Below, one piece after another: positions 15,578 through 24,818 of a stretch of 30,032 bases of DNA (positions are counted from its first letter, which is position 1; each line of letters begins with the position of its first letter). The notes under the pieces are model-generated. The model saw nothing but the letters and a program-made list of their open reading frames with translations. It had not been told where the DNA came from and ran no database searches. Source of the DNA: Scybalousia_A sp964626385 (GTDB lineage: Bacteria; Bacteroidota; Bacteroidia; Bacteroidales; P3); assembly GCA_964626385.1 (NCBI GenBank), contig CAZVEO010000015.1:1-30032 (forward strand), written 5' to 3'. Position numbers and translations under genes: made by a program.

Positions 15578-16696
15578 TTACCAAATTTTTATAATAGCAC
15601 CCGTTGTAGCATCAAGTTCTATTTGTTTGTTACCACCAGCAAGAGTATTTACAAAACCATATTGTGCTAACTTAATAATCTTACTACCCAAAGTCTCATT
15701 TCCATATTCTACAAATACTTCCACTCTTTCTGGTACAGAATAATAAAGACCTATGCCAATTTTGGAAACATTTTTTTGAAAGTCCTTAGAATTTTTCTTT
15801 TCGTTGGCTTTGTTTTCAAGCTCTTTTAGTGTATTAAAGGAATGTATACGTGCAATAAGTTTTATATCCTCATTCTTTGCATTCAAGGAAGTAATTCCGT
15901 TTTCTTTGGAAAACTTGCAAATAGGTACCAACAAATCTTCCTCTACTATTATAGGTTTTTGAGGTATTATAGAAAAAGTATATTCTTCCTCTGTAACGGT
16001 TTGTATGCCCGTAAAGAGAGCAACATAACTATTTATCATTGCATCCAACTGTTTGTACATAAAATCCACTGTGGTGTTTAAATAAGTACCTTCAACTTCG
16101 CCAGATAGGATTTTTGTTTGTTGTTCTCTTAAACGCTTGATTTCTGCCACAGTTTGTTGAGCAGAAAGAAAAGGATGCTTTGTCAAATAACCTTGTTTTA
16201 ATAGTTCTTGTTCAAAAGTAGGAGTAATATTTGAGCAATCTTTATTCTCTACCTTTGGAGATTTATGGTGCCTAAATTCTCCTTTTGGTTGTTCTGCCTT
16301 CAGTGTATTGTTTTGCTTATCTGTGTATATGCTTTTGATTGTTCCATTTTCAAAGAGCTCCACATTAACATTATTGTTATAGGTTAGAAAATATTGCTGG
16401 TTTTCATTAGCTACCCCTTTTGGAAACATTGTTACAGATTTTATTTTGTAACTTTCTCCATTGTTAAGACTCGCGTTATCTATACCCAATAAATAAGCAG
16501 ATTCACTATAAACACCTTTGCTTTGAGTGGTTTTTTCCACTTTAACCTTAAAAACAATCTCAGTTTGAGCAACCGAATAATAAATTCCGTTTTGATAGGT
16601 TTGTGCTTCTGAGAGAGTTTGCGATTTGTAATTTTGAGCAAATACACTCATTGTTGTCAAAGCCATAAGGCTCAAAAAAAATTTTGTTGCTTTCAT
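15578..16696 (-). CDS. DUF4831 family secreted protein
   Basis: The 372-residue protein has a signal peptide (MKATKFFLSLMALTTMSVFAQ, cleavage after AQ). The mature part matches what I know of DUF4831: an N-terminal region IYYSVAQTEIVFKVKVEKTTQSKGVYSESAYLLG, IKSVTMFPKGV, and a C-terminal beta-rich half ending GIGLYYSVPERVEVFVEYGNE. The family is found in Bacteroidetes and has no established function. Export to the periplasm or outer membrane is inferred. It lies 17 bases after the WG-repeat gene and is probably cotranscribed. Repeat R5 touches its stop codon. Confidence 0.8.
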   Translation of the reverse strand: MKATKFFLSLMALTTMSVFAQNYKSQTLSEAQTYQNGIYYSVAQTEIVFKVKVEKTTQSKGVYSESAYLLGIDNASLNNGESYKIKSVTMFPKGVANENQQYFLTYNNNVNVELFENGTIKSIYTDKQNNTLKAEQPKGEFRHHKSPKVENKDCSNITPTFEQELLKQGYLTKHPFLSAQQTVAEIKRLREQQTKILSGEVEGTYLNTTVDFMYKQLDAMINSYVALFTGIQTVTEEEYTFSIIPQKPIIVEEDLLVPICKFSKENGITSLNAKNEDIKLIARIHSFNTLKELENKANEKKNSKDFQKNVSKIGIGLYYSVPERVEVFVEYGNETLGSKIIKLAQYGFVNTLAGGNKQIELDATTGAIIKIW

Positions 16697-16713
16697 TTTT
16701 TCGTCTTTTTTTA

Positions 16714-18435
16714 TTATTTTATTGCTATTACTCCGTACTTCCCGTCTACTTTTAGTATTGTATAAGGTCTATTTTGAATTGTTGCTATACTTAATCTTAG
16801 CATAGCGGTAGCCAAATTGGTTTTTTGTGCAGTGATTAGAGTTTGAACGGTATTAAAACTGTCATCTATAACCAACAATTTTTTATCTTTTACAACCAAA
16901 GCCCTCTTGTTATTAAAGGAAGACACATTGTCAAAATGTTTATCTGTTAAAGGTTCTAAGGAAGAAGCATTGACATAAGTCCATCCCCCCTTATCTCTAA
17001 CGCTTAGTATATTATTTTTTTCTGTACCTATATCCAAATATTGTGTTTTCTTTTCTTGCCCCGAAGCATACAACCTCGCATAGTGTTTCTTATCTCTATA
17101 TTCTATATAATCTCCGAAAACAAACAATTTCTTAACCTTTGGAAACAATTGTTTTTCTCCCTTATCATTAAGCAACACAGAATTATTTTTGCCTTCATAA
17201 AAAACAACAAAAGATTGTTTGTTAGAAATCTTTACTTTACTGTATTCAAAAGGTACGACCTCCTTACCTTCCAAATCTAAGGCGCCCCATTTTTTACCTT
17301 TTTTGAGAATAACACTGTTATTTACACAGCCCAAAGCATCTATATATTTAGGAGGAATAAGCCAACCTTTTTGAGAAGACATTACTCCATAGTTAAGAAA
17401 AGAATCGGCTACAAAAACAACATTTTCATCACTATAAGAAATAAACCCCGTAATATTGCCCTCATAGTGAGCAAGCAGTTGGTTCTTTTTGTTTAACACA
17501 AAAGACACTCCATCATTTATAGCAACAAAAAACGTATCTTTTCCCAATGTGGTTACTTGCACTTGTTCGTATGCTGTAGGTGCATACAAAATATAGTCCG
17601 AACTTACTATGCCGTGTTTGGTATTTTCTGTAATGTCAAAATAATTTGGGTAAATTGTAGGCTCTATACTTTGATACAAGGGCTGAAACAATATTTCACC
17701 ATTTTCATCAAAAAGAGCTTGCTTACCCGAAGGTAAAAAGGCTTTTACATAAAATCTATCTCTTTTATTTATCAATTGTATCTCGTCAAAATAAGCAAGA
17801 GATTTTGTCTCTCCTTTATCATTCAACAATCCCCATACTCTCATACCATCTCTCATCCCTATATAAGCGTATAGTTTACCCTCTATTACCGGTTGTATTT
17901 GCAAGTATTTTGCCTCTGTCAAAGGTTTGCCTAAAGCATCCATAAGCCCATAGGCAGAGTTTTTTCTATACACTACTGTATTGCCCTCCTTTGATAATAT
18001 TTCTATATTTTCCTCCACCAACGACTGCCCGTTTTTACCTATAAGAAGAAATTTTTCTCCATTATAAACCAAAGCCGAATTGTAAGAAAAGACATTAAGC
18101 GGAGATTTATAAACAGTTGTAAAACCTACTTCAAGCAAGTATTGAGCAGGAGAAATTACATTGCCCTTAATATCAACAAAACCAGCCCTTTGATTTTCTA
18201 CAATAGTAATCACGCTATCTCCATAAGCATCTATCCACTCATATTGGCACGGCACAACTATTTGATTTCCCTTTGCTATGCCCCAAAGATTGTTTTCTCT
18301 GATTGCAAAATAATCATTTTCTAAAACAAAGATGGAGTCGTACTTAAAGTCCAAACAAACACTATAACTATTTTGCGATAGTGAAAAAAGAGTGTAAATA
18401 CATGTAAAACAAAATATAAAAAATTTCTTACTCAT
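16714..18435 (-). CDS. WG-repeat secreted protein
   Basis: From the ATG at 18435 the 573-residue product starts with a signal peptide (SKKFFIFCFTCIYTLFSL). WG-type repeats of about 50-60 residues follow, for example NNLWGIAKGNQIVVPCQYEWI, RAGFVDIKGNVISPAQY, SAYGLMDALGKPLTEAKY, VWGLLNDKGE and KWGALDLEGKEVVPFEYSK; the last is KYGVIAIK at the C-terminus. WG repeats form beta-rich binding surfaces; the ligand is unknown. The frame extends to 18456, but the -7 box at 18459-18466 would start transcription inside that extension, so the ATG at 18435 is preferred. It leads an operon with the DUF4831 gene. Confidence 0.88.
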   Translation of the reverse strand: MSKKFFIFCFTCIYTLFSLSQNSYSVCLDFKYDSIFVLENDYFAIRENNLWGIAKGNQIVVPCQYEWIDAYGDSVITIVENQRAGFVDIKGNVISPAQYLLEVGFTTVYKSPLNVFSYNSALVYNGEKFLLIGKNGQSLVEENIEILSKEGNTVVYRKNSAYGLMDALGKPLTEAKYLQIQPVIEGKLYAYIGMRDGMRVWGLLNDKGETKSLAYFDEIQLINKRDRFYVKAFLPSGKQALFDENGEILFQPLYQSIEPTIYPNYFDITENTKHGIVSSDYILYAPTAYEQVQVTTLGKDTFFVAINDGVSFVLNKKNQLLAHYEGNITGFISYSDENVVFVADSFLNYGVMSSQKGWLIPPKYIDALGCVNNSVILKKGKKWGALDLEGKEVVPFEYSKVKISNKQSFVVFYEGKNNSVLLNDKGEKQLFPKVKKLFVFGDYIEYRDKKHYARLYASGQEKKTQYLDIGTEKNNILSVRDKGGWTYVNASSLEPLTDKHFDNVSSFNNKRALVVKDKKLLVIDDSFNTVQTLITAQKTNLATAMLRLSIATIQNRPYTILKVDGKYGVIAIK

Positions 18436-18458
18436 AAACTCTCTATTTGAAATCACTG

Positions 18459-18466
18459 CAAAATTA
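18459..18466 (-). promoter_or_regulatory. -7 box of the WG-repeat/DUF4831 operon
   Basis: The minus strand reads TAATTTTG, which fits TAnnTTTG. A TTG lies 22 bases further upstream, slightly too far. Transcription would start near 18452 and give a leader of about 17 bases to the ATG at 18435. Confidence 0.5.
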
Positions 18467-18507
18467 CAATTTTTTATACTTCTTTGCTCAATTCTCTCTA
18501 AAAACTC

Positions 18508-18556
18508 ACAGGCACCGCCTGTTTTACAGATTTATCCTTTTTCATAAGGGTTTTTA
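18508..18556. repeat. Degenerate palindromic-word remnant R6
   Basis: CAGGC-ACC-GCCTG is followed by TTTTACAG and CATAAGGG, a decayed unit of the word family. It lies in the gap between the divergent WG-repeat and MgtC-family genes. Confidence 0.6.
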
Positions 18557-18669
18557 TAATACCATTAAGTTTATGATAAAAAAAAGGCGATTAACTTATA
18601 ATGACCTATTTAAACTTTTCAAAATAAAATCTTATTATTTGCGTTATCGTGATTAGAAAAAAAACTGTT

Positions 18670-19320
18670 ATGTATTGGGATTTTGTTTTAAGAATGGTTG
18701 TAGCCGCTTTGCTTGGAGGAGCAATAGGCTTGGAAAGAGAGTATCATGCCAAAGAGGCTGGTTTTCGTACTCATGTTCTTGTGGCTGTGGGCGCAGCATT
18801 GTTTATGATAATTTCTCAATATGGTTTTGATGAGTTTTTGGGGCGTAAATCCGTTTCCTTTGACCCTTCGAGAATTGCCTCACAAGTGGTAACGGGCATG
18901 GGCTTTTTAGGAGCAGGCACTATAATATTTCAACGTAAGTTTATAAGAGGTTTGACAACAGCAGCAGGTATATGGGTAACTGGAGCGATAGGTTTGGCGG
19001 TTGGTTGTAAAATGTATTTTCTTGCTATAGCAACAACGATAATAGTTTTGTTGTCTTTGAGTCTTTTGAATTTTGGTGCAAAAAGATTGACTTTTAGACA
19101 TCTTTCTATAGTTTTTACTTGTAGAGAGCAGTTGCAGATAAATCAAATAATAGAATTGTTACAAAAAGATGGATTTGTTTTAAGAGAATGTTCCATAGAG
19201 GAGGAAAAAGGAGAATTTGTTGTTTCATTAGAATTAAAGGCTAAAATATATAAGTATAATACGCTTTTACCTAAGGTTGTAGAAAATTTTAAGGATGTAA
19301 AAATCATATCATTGCAATAA
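18670..19320 (+). CDS. MgtC/SapB family membrane protein
   Basis: From the ATG at 18670 the product has 216 residues. The N-terminal MgtC domain has FVLRMVVAALLGGAIGLEREYHAKEAGFRTH, then helices around LVAVGAALFMII, QVVTGMGFLGAGTI, GLTTAAGIWVTGAIGLAVG and YFLAIATTIIVLLSLSLL. The soluble C-terminal domain of about 75 residues looks ACT-like, as in many family members. Roles known for relatives include survival at low Mg2+ and modulation of ATP synthase; the role here is not determinable. The frame extends 7 codons to a GTG at 18649, but the ATG fits family starts better. Confidence 0.9.
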   Translation: MYWDFVLRMVVAALLGGAIGLEREYHAKEAGFRTHVLVAVGAALFMIISQYGFDEFLGRKSVSFDPSRIASQVVTGMGFLGAGTIIFQRKFIRGLTTAAGIWVTGAIGLAVGCKMYFLAIATTIIVLLSLSLLNFGAKRLTFRHLSIVFTCREQLQINQIIELLQKDGFVLRECSIEEEKGEFVVSLELKAKIYKYNTLLPKVVENFKDVKIISLQ

Positions 19321-19350
19321 TTTTTTTTGTAATAAAAAATCTTTTGAATA

Positions 19351-19359
19351 AAGGAGGTA
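19351..19359 (+). promoter_or_regulatory. Strong Shine-Dalgarno site before the DegT-family gene
   Basis: AAAGGAGGT lies about 6 bases before the ATG at 19365. It fixes the start, since the frame otherwise extends to a TTG at 19344. Such a full anti-SD match is rare in Bacteroidetes and is not seen at the other genes here. Confidence 0.7.
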
Positions 19360-19364
19360 TAGTT

Positions 19365-20495
19365 ATGAAAATACAAATGGTAGATTTGAAAAATCAATAT
19401 TTGAAAATTGAGAAAGACATAAAAAAAGAAATAGATAAAGTATTACTTTCTACACAATACATTAAAGGAGAACAAGTTGGGGAATTGGAAGAATGTTTAA
19501 GAAAATATCTGAATGTAAAGCACGTAATTACTTGTGGCAATGGGACGGATGCTTTGCAAATAGCTCTTATGTCGTTGAATTTAAAGCCGAGTGATGAGGT
19601 TATTTGCCCTTCTTTTTCTTTTATTGCTACGGCTGAGGTTATTGCTTTGTTAGGTTTAAGGCCTGTGTTTGTAGATGTGGATTATGATAATTTTAATTGC
19701 ACTTTTGAGAACATAAAGCAAGCAATTTCAGTAAAAACAAGAGCAATAATTCCTGTACATTTGTTTGGGCAAGGTGCGGAAATGGAGAGCATTATTGAAC
19801 TTGCTAAACAATATGACTTGTTTGTAATAGAAGATAATGCTCAGTCCTTTGGCGCAGAATATACATTTGCAAATAAGGAAACAAAAAAACTTGGCACTAT
19901 AGGAAATATTGGTTGTACTTCTTTTTTCCCTACCAAAAATTTGGCTTGCTATGGAGATGGTGGAGCAGTGTTTACTAATGATGATGCTTTGGCAGAAAAA
20001 TTGCGTTTGATAGCCAACCATGGTGCAAAACAAAAGTACTATAATCAAATAATAGGAGTTAATTCAAGGTTGGATACTATTCAAGCAGCAATTCTAAAAG
20101 TCAAGTTAAAATATTTGGATAAATATTTATCAAAAAGACAACAAGTTGCGAAAAGATATAATGAGGAGTTAAAAGAACTGGAAGAAATAATTTTGCCACA
20201 AAAAACGCCTAATTCATCTCATACCTATAATCAATATACCATAAAGGTACTAAATAATAGAAGAAATGATTTGCAATCTTATCTAAAAGAAAAAAATATT
20301 CCAACGGCTATTTATTATCCTATACCTCTGCACAAACAGGAGGCTTTGGCTGTAGTATCTCGTAAAGGTAATGAAATGACAAATACTGATAGGCTTTGTA
20401 ATGAGGTATTATCTTTGCCTATGCATACGGAATTATCGGAAAAGGATCAAAAATATATAACAGATTCTATAAAACAATTTTTTAAGCAAGTGTAA
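19365..20495 (+). CDS. DegT/DnrJ/EryC1/StrS family sugar aminotransferase
   Basis: This PLP enzyme transfers an amino group, usually from glutamate, to a nucleotide-linked keto-sugar to make an amino sugar for surface glycans. The 376-residue protein has the N-terminal MVDLKNQY signature, ITCGNGTDALQIAL (phosphate site), FSFIATAEVI, PVHLFGQ, VIEDNAQSFGAE (cofactor Asp), FFPTKNLACYGDGGA with PLP Lys191, and IGVNSRLDTIQAAIL. The closest match I recognise is the WbpE/ArnB-like group; the exact sugar is not determinable. No other sugar-nucleotide gene is adjacent. It is preceded by a strong SD. Confidence 0.9.
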   Translation: MKIQMVDLKNQYLKIEKDIKKEIDKVLLSTQYIKGEQVGELEECLRKYLNVKHVITCGNGTDALQIALMSLNLKPSDEVICPSFSFIATAEVIALLGLRPVFVDVDYDNFNCTFENIKQAISVKTRAIIPVHLFGQGAEMESIIELAKQYDLFVIEDNAQSFGAEYTFANKETKKLGTIGNIGCTSFFPTKNLACYGDGGAVFTNDDALAEKLRLIANHGAKQKYYNQIIGVNSRLDTIQAAILKVKLKYLDKYLSKRQQVAKRYNEELKELEEIILPQKTPNSSHTYNQYTIKVLNNRRNDLQSYLKEKNIPTAIYYPIPLHKQEALAVVSRKGNEMTNTDRLCNEVLSLPMHTELSEKDQKYITDSIKQFFKQV

Positions 20496-20574
20496 GGACA
20501 AGAAAAGTTGATTTTTTTAGCGAATGTGTGGTGGCTTTGAATAGTAGAGGAGGGAGTGTTTTCAAAAAAAAATG

Positions 20575-20582
20575 TAACTTTG
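20575..20582 (+). promoter_or_regulatory. -7 box of the parE promoter
   Basis: TAACTTTG matches TAnnTTTG exactly, 13 bases before the ATG at 20595. It rules out the longer GTG-initiated frame at 20556. Confidence 0.6.
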
Positions 20583-20594
20583 CATTCTGTTATT

Positions 20595-22454
20595 ATGGAA
20601 GAGCAAAAAAAGAATATCAGTAGTTACGGCGAGGAAAGTGTTATAACGCTTAAGTGGAACGAACACATAAGGTTGCGTCCGGGGATGTATATAGGCAAAT
20701 TAGGAGACGGAGCCTCTAATGATGATGGTATATATGTTTTGGTTAAGGAGGTTATAGACAATTCCATAGACGAGTTTGCCATGGGTAATGGCAAGATAAT
20801 AGAGATAAATATAGACTACGAAAGCGGTAAAGTTAAGGTAAGAGATTATGGTCGTGGAATACCTTTGGGAAAGACTATAGATTGTGTTGCAAAAATGAAT
20901 ACCGGAGCAAAGTATGACTCCAATACCTTTAAAAAATCTGTTGGAATGAATGGAGTAGGTACAAAAGCCGTCAATGCGTTGAGTTCTTTTTTTAGGGTTC
21001 AAAGTATTGTAGATAACAAAACCAAAATTGCAGAATTTTCCAAAGGAGAGTTAGTAAAGGACTATCCTATAACAGATTTGGAAGAACCTAATGGCACTAT
21101 CATAGAGTTTATTCCTGACAGAGAACTATTTGGTAATTTTTCTTATATAACCGAATATGTTGAGAAAATGATTTGGAATTATGCTTATCTAAATCATGGA
21201 CTGACTTTGGTTTTTAATGAAAAAAAATATCGCTCTCCCAATGGTTTGTTGGATTTGCTTAACAACAATATGGACTCTGAACCTCTGTATCCTGTAATAC
21301 ACATAAAGGAGGACGACTTTGAGTTTGCCTTTACTCATTCAGATAAAGTCTTAACAGAAGAGCATCATTCTTTTGTTAATGGTCAGAATACTACACAAGG
21401 AGGCACTCATTTGGCTGCTTTTAGAGAGGCAATTGTAAAAGTAATGAAAGATTTCTTTAAGAAAGATTATGAACCCTCTGATATTCGCTCAGGAATAGTA
21501 TCAGCCATAAGTTTGAGAATAAAAGAGCCTGTTTTTGAATCACAAACAAAAACCAAACTCGGTAGTGTTGATTATGACAAGGAAAAAGGCATAACGGTAA
21601 GAAATTATATAAACGACATAGTAAAAAGAAGACTTGATAATTATCTTCATATCAATGAGGATGTTGCAGAATTGATTTTGCAAAAAATTCAGAGAAATGA
21701 AAAAGAAAGAAAAGGTCTTCAAAATGTTAAAAAATTAGCAAAAGAAGGAGCAAAGAAAGCCTCACTTACAAACAAGAAATTAAGAGATTGCAGGGTACAT
21801 TACAATAGCAAAGATGAGAGAAGATTGGAAACAACCTTATTTATCACTGAGGGAGATTCGGCTTCAGGTAGTATAACAAAGAGCAGAGACCCTAATGTTC
21901 AAGCAGTTTTTTCTCTTAGAGGTAAGCCTTATAATTCATACGGAGAAAGCAAAGAAATAGTCTATAAGAATGAGGAGTTTAACCTTCTTCACAATGCTTT
22001 GAATATAGACGAAGATATGGATAATTTGCGATACAACAACATTGTTATTGCAACCGATGCCGATGTGGATGGGATGCATATTCGTATGCTTTTGATGACT
22101 TTTTTTCTTCAATTTTTTCCCGATTTAGTAAGAAGTGGTCATGTATATATATTGCAAACTCCTTTGTTTAGAGTTAGAAATAAAAAACAAACAATATATT
22201 GTTATACTGAGCAAGAAAGAGATGAAGCGGCTACAAAACTAAAACAAGGAGTGGAAATAACAAGATTTAAGGGTTTGGGAGAAATATCTCCTGCGGAGTT
22301 TTCTAATTTTATAGGTAAGGATATAAGATTAGACCCTGTGATATTGACCAAAGAGTCGGGCATACCTGATACATTAAAATTTTTTATGGGGGCAAACTCT
22401 CCTAATAGACAAGAATATATTATAGGCAATTTGCGTTATGATGATATAGGTTAA
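20595..22454 (+). CDS. parE: DNA topoisomerase IV subunit B (type IIA, ParE/GyrB-like)
   Basis: This is the ATPase subunit of a type IIA topoisomerase that decatenates daughter chromosomes. It has 619 residues from the ATG at 20595. The GHKL ATPase has LVKEVIDNSIDEF (Glu52, Asn56), DYGRGIPLG and KSVGMNGVGTKAVNALSS. The transducer has the QTKTKLGS stretch. The Toprim domain has FITEGDSASGS and ATDADVDGMHIRMLL. The end FKGLGEISP and RQEYIIGN is typical. The short length and absence of a GyrB-type insert favour ParE over GyrB. No parC follows directly. Confidence 0.9.
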   Translation: MEEQKKNISSYGEESVITLKWNEHIRLRPGMYIGKLGDGASNDDGIYVLVKEVIDNSIDEFAMGNGKIIEINIDYESGKVKVRDYGRGIPLGKTIDCVAKMNTGAKYDSNTFKKSVGMNGVGTKAVNALSSFFRVQSIVDNKTKIAEFSKGELVKDYPITDLEEPNGTIIEFIPDRELFGNFSYITEYVEKMIWNYAYLNHGLTLVFNEKKYRSPNGLLDLLNNNMDSEPLYPVIHIKEDDFEFAFTHSDKVLTEEHHSFVNGQNTTQGGTHLAAFREAIVKVMKDFFKKDYEPSDIRSGIVSAISLRIKEPVFESQTKTKLGSVDYDKEKGITVRNYINDIVKRRLDNYLHINEDVAELILQKIQRNEKERKGLQNVKKLAKEGAKKASLTNKKLRDCRVHYNSKDERRLETTLFITEGDSASGSITKSRDPNVQAVFSLRGKPYNSYGESKEIVYKNEEFNLLHNALNIDEDMDNLRYNNIVIATDADVDGMHIRMLLMTFFLQFFPDLVRSGHVYILQTPLFRVRNKKQTIYCYTEQERDEAATKLKQGVEITRFKGLGEISPAEFSNFIGKDIRLDPVILTKESGIPDTLKFFMGANSPNRQEYIIGNLRYDDIG

Positions 22455-22482
22455 GTTTTTTCTAATAAATACAAATAAAGTT

Positions 22483-23163
22483 ATGAATAATAAGATTTTG
22501 ACCATACTGATATTTACTTTTATGTTTTCTTTTTTGTTGAAAGCACAACAAGAAGAGGATACTATTCAAATGGTAAAGCCTTGGACTGAGGTGATAACTA
22601 ACAATCTATCTCCTTCTGAGTGGAAGTGGAATAAAACAAATGCGACTCGTTTTAGCATAAGAGGAGATTTTGATGGTGATGGCTTTGAAGAAACTCTTTA
22701 TGAAAGTGCAACAAAGATTTTTTCGGACAATGATGAGATAACTCCATTGGAATTAGACACTGACCTTGGAGTCTATTTTCTTGTCAATGAGGGAGATTTG
22801 GACGGAGATGGAGGTGATGAGATTTCTCTTATGAGTGTTTATAGAGATTATTCAAATGTAAATTATTTTCGTGTTTTTTCTTATACGGGAAATTCGTGGC
22901 GAGAGATATTCAACTGTAAGGTACACGAATACGACTGCCCTAACTACAAACCTACTAAGCCTGAAGAGATGTTTTGTTATACATATAAAAAGAAAAACAA
23001 CTACAATATGAATAAAGTAGTATTGAAACATCATGATGGAGTAATAGATGTGATAGCCACACATCCAAACGGTAGATATGCAATAGAACATATAAAAATA
23101 GTAAACAAAAGAGCCGTAAAACGCGAATGGGGAACTATAATAGAACCTCGTACCGATTTATAA
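22483..23163 (+). CDS. Secreted protein with FG-GAP/VCBS-like calcium-binding loops
   Basis: The 226-residue protein starts with a signal peptide (ILTILIFTFMFSFLLKAQ). Two Asp-rich loops, GDFDGDGFEE (D62-D66) and GDLDGDGGDE (D105-D109), look like the DxDGDG calcium-binding loops of VCBS or integrin-alpha repeats. A C-terminal beta-rich region follows with VYRDYSNVNYFRVFSYTGNSW. I recognise no specific family and no enzymatic motif. It lies 28 bases after parE and may be cotranscribed. Repeat R7 begins at the stop codon. Confidence 0.65.
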   Translation: MNNKILTILIFTFMFSFLLKAQQEEDTIQMVKPWTEVITNNLSPSEWKWNKTNATRFSIRGDFDGDGFEETLYESATKIFSDNDEITPLELDTDLGVYFLVNEGDLDGDGGDEISLMSVYRDYSNVNYFRVFSYTGNSWREIFNCKVHEYDCPNYKPTKPEEMFCYTYKKKNNYNMNKVVLKHHDGVIDVIATHPNGRYAIEHIKIVNKRAVKREWGTIIEPRTDL

Positions 23164-23252
23164 CAGCCACAGGCTGTTTTATATGATAGAAGCCGAACCA
23201 TTACTCTATTTACTTTGTATAGATTTTGATAGGGTAGAGTAGCTATTTTATT
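23161..23252. repeat. Palindromic-word cluster R7 starting at a stop codon
   Basis: The stop TAA is part of AACAGCC-ACA-GGCTGTT, a perfect 7-bp stem with a 3-base loop followed by TTATATG, which may double as a terminator. GAAGCCGAACCATTAC (a degraded GGGCAAAGCCGTTAC) and a TAGGGTAG-type tail follow. The rest of the gap to 23411 is AT-rich with no further feature seen. Confidence 0.7.
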
Positions 23253-23411
23253 CTATGTTTTGCGTCAATGTTAGTTAATAATAATTTATGCGAACTTATC
23301 CCTTGTTGATAGTTTTTCATTTCTTTTCCCCGCTAATTCAATAATTTTTTATAATATTGCAAAAATAATAATATAATAGAAAGTAACAAATATAAAAAAT
23401 AATTTAAGGTT

Positions 23412-24803
23412 ATGTTTTCAAAAGATACTTACATAGACAGACGTAAAAAACTATCAAAAGACGTGCAAGATGGTTTAATTCTTATTGTTGGCAATACAGA
23501 TGTTTCCTTTAATTACCCTGCCAATCAATATACATTTAGACAAGATAGCACTTTTCGTTATTTCTTTGGTTATGATATTCAAGGACTGGTGGGCGTGATA
23601 GATACTCAGAGCGGAGAGGAATATTTGTTTGGAGAAGAGGTGGATATGGCAGATATTATTTGGACAGGTCCTATACCTTCACTTAGTGAAAGAGCAATGG
23701 AAATAGGTGTCAAAAATTCTGGTACAATAAAAGACCTAAGAACCCTTATGGACAAAGCTGTCTTTGAAAAAAGAAAGGTGCATTTCGTCCCACCTTATAG
23801 AGCAGAGACAGTTGAGTTTATTGCTGATATTCTCCATTTAGATTATAGATATATACAAGCATACGTTTCTAAAGAATTGATAGCCGCTTGTGTAAAGCAA
23901 CGTTCAATTAAGTCCGACCAAGAAATAATTGAAATTGAGAAAGCTATAAATACGGCTTACATCATGCATACTACTATGATGCATATGGCAAGGAATGAAG
24001 GTACTATTGAGTATCAAATAGCGGGTACTATGGAAGGTATTGCTCTTGCAGGAGGCGGTCCTGTTTCATTTCCTATTATTCTAACCACACATGGAGAAAT
24101 ACTTCATGGACACGACCATTCTTTGCAAATAAAAAAAGGTAGAATGATAGTGTCTGATGCTGGTTGTGAAAACAATATGGGATATTGTTCAGATATTACT
24201 CGTTCTGTGCCTGTTGGTGGTAAATTTGACGCAAGACAAAAAGCTATCTATGAAGCCGTGCTTTCCGCTCAATTGTTAGTGGCTACACTATGCAAGCCAA
24301 ATGTAAAATATTCCGATATTCACCTTGCTGCTGTTGAAAGATTGGGCGAGGGACTTAAAGCTTTAGGACTTATGAAAGGAGATATAAAGGAGGCTGTAAG
24401 ACAAGGTGCTATGGGTATGTTTATGCCTCATGGACTTGGACATATGATGGGCTTGGATGTACATGATATGGAAAACTATGGTGAGAATTATGTAGGCTAT
24501 GATAAGAAAAATGTACGTTCCACTCAGTTTGGTTTGGCTTCTTTGCGTTTGGGAAGAGAGTTGCAAGAGGGCTTTGTAATAACAGATGAACCGGGTTGTT
24601 ATTTTATACCCGCTCTTATTGACCAATGGAGAGCAGAGAAGAAATGTATGGATTTTATTAATTATAATGAGGTAGAGAAATTCAAAGATTTTGGTGGCAT
24701 AAGGATAGAGGATGATGTTTTGATAACAAAGGATGGATGTAGATTTCTGGGCAAGTACATACCAAAAACAGTTGCTGAGGTAGAAAAGGAAATGGAAGCC
24801 TAA
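23412..24803 (+). CDS. pepP: Xaa-Pro aminopeptidase (M24B)
   Basis: This is a cytoplasmic dinuclear metalloaminopeptidase that removes N-terminal residues before proline. The 463-residue protein has an N-terminal aminopeptidase P domain (YPANQYTFRQDSTFRYFFGYD) and a pita-bread catalytic domain. The metal ligands are visible: Asp249 (VSDAG), Asp261 (SDITRS), His344 (GLGHMMGLDVHD), Glu393 (TDEPGCYF) and Glu433 (IRIEDD). The set is complete. It starts at ATG; the plug gene follows after 15 bases. Confidence 0.94.
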   Translation: MFSKDTYIDRRKKLSKDVQDGLILIVGNTDVSFNYPANQYTFRQDSTFRYFFGYDIQGLVGVIDTQSGEEYLFGEEVDMADIIWTGPIPSLSERAMEIGVKNSGTIKDLRTLMDKAVFEKRKVHFVPPYRAETVEFIADILHLDYRYIQAYVSKELIAACVKQRSIKSDQEIIEIEKAINTAYIMHTTMMHMARNEGTIEYQIAGTMEGIALAGGGPVSFPIILTTHGEILHGHDHSLQIKKGRMIVSDAGCENNMGYCSDITRSVPVGGKFDARQKAIYEAVLSAQLLVATLCKPNVKYSDIHLAAVERLGEGLKALGLMKGDIKEAVRQGAMGMFMPHGLGHMMGLDVHDMENYGENYVGYDKKNVRSTQFGLASLRLGRELQEGFVITDEPGCYFIPALIDQWRAEKKCMDFINYNEVEKFKDFGGIRIEDDVLITKDGCRFLGKYIPKTVAEVEKEMEA

Positions 24804-24818
24804 TTTTCTTATAGTGCA

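Noticed and set aside
20556..20594. Longer N-terminus for parE starting at GTG 20556
   Set aside because: A TAACTTTG -7 box lies inside the extension, so the transcript would start after it.
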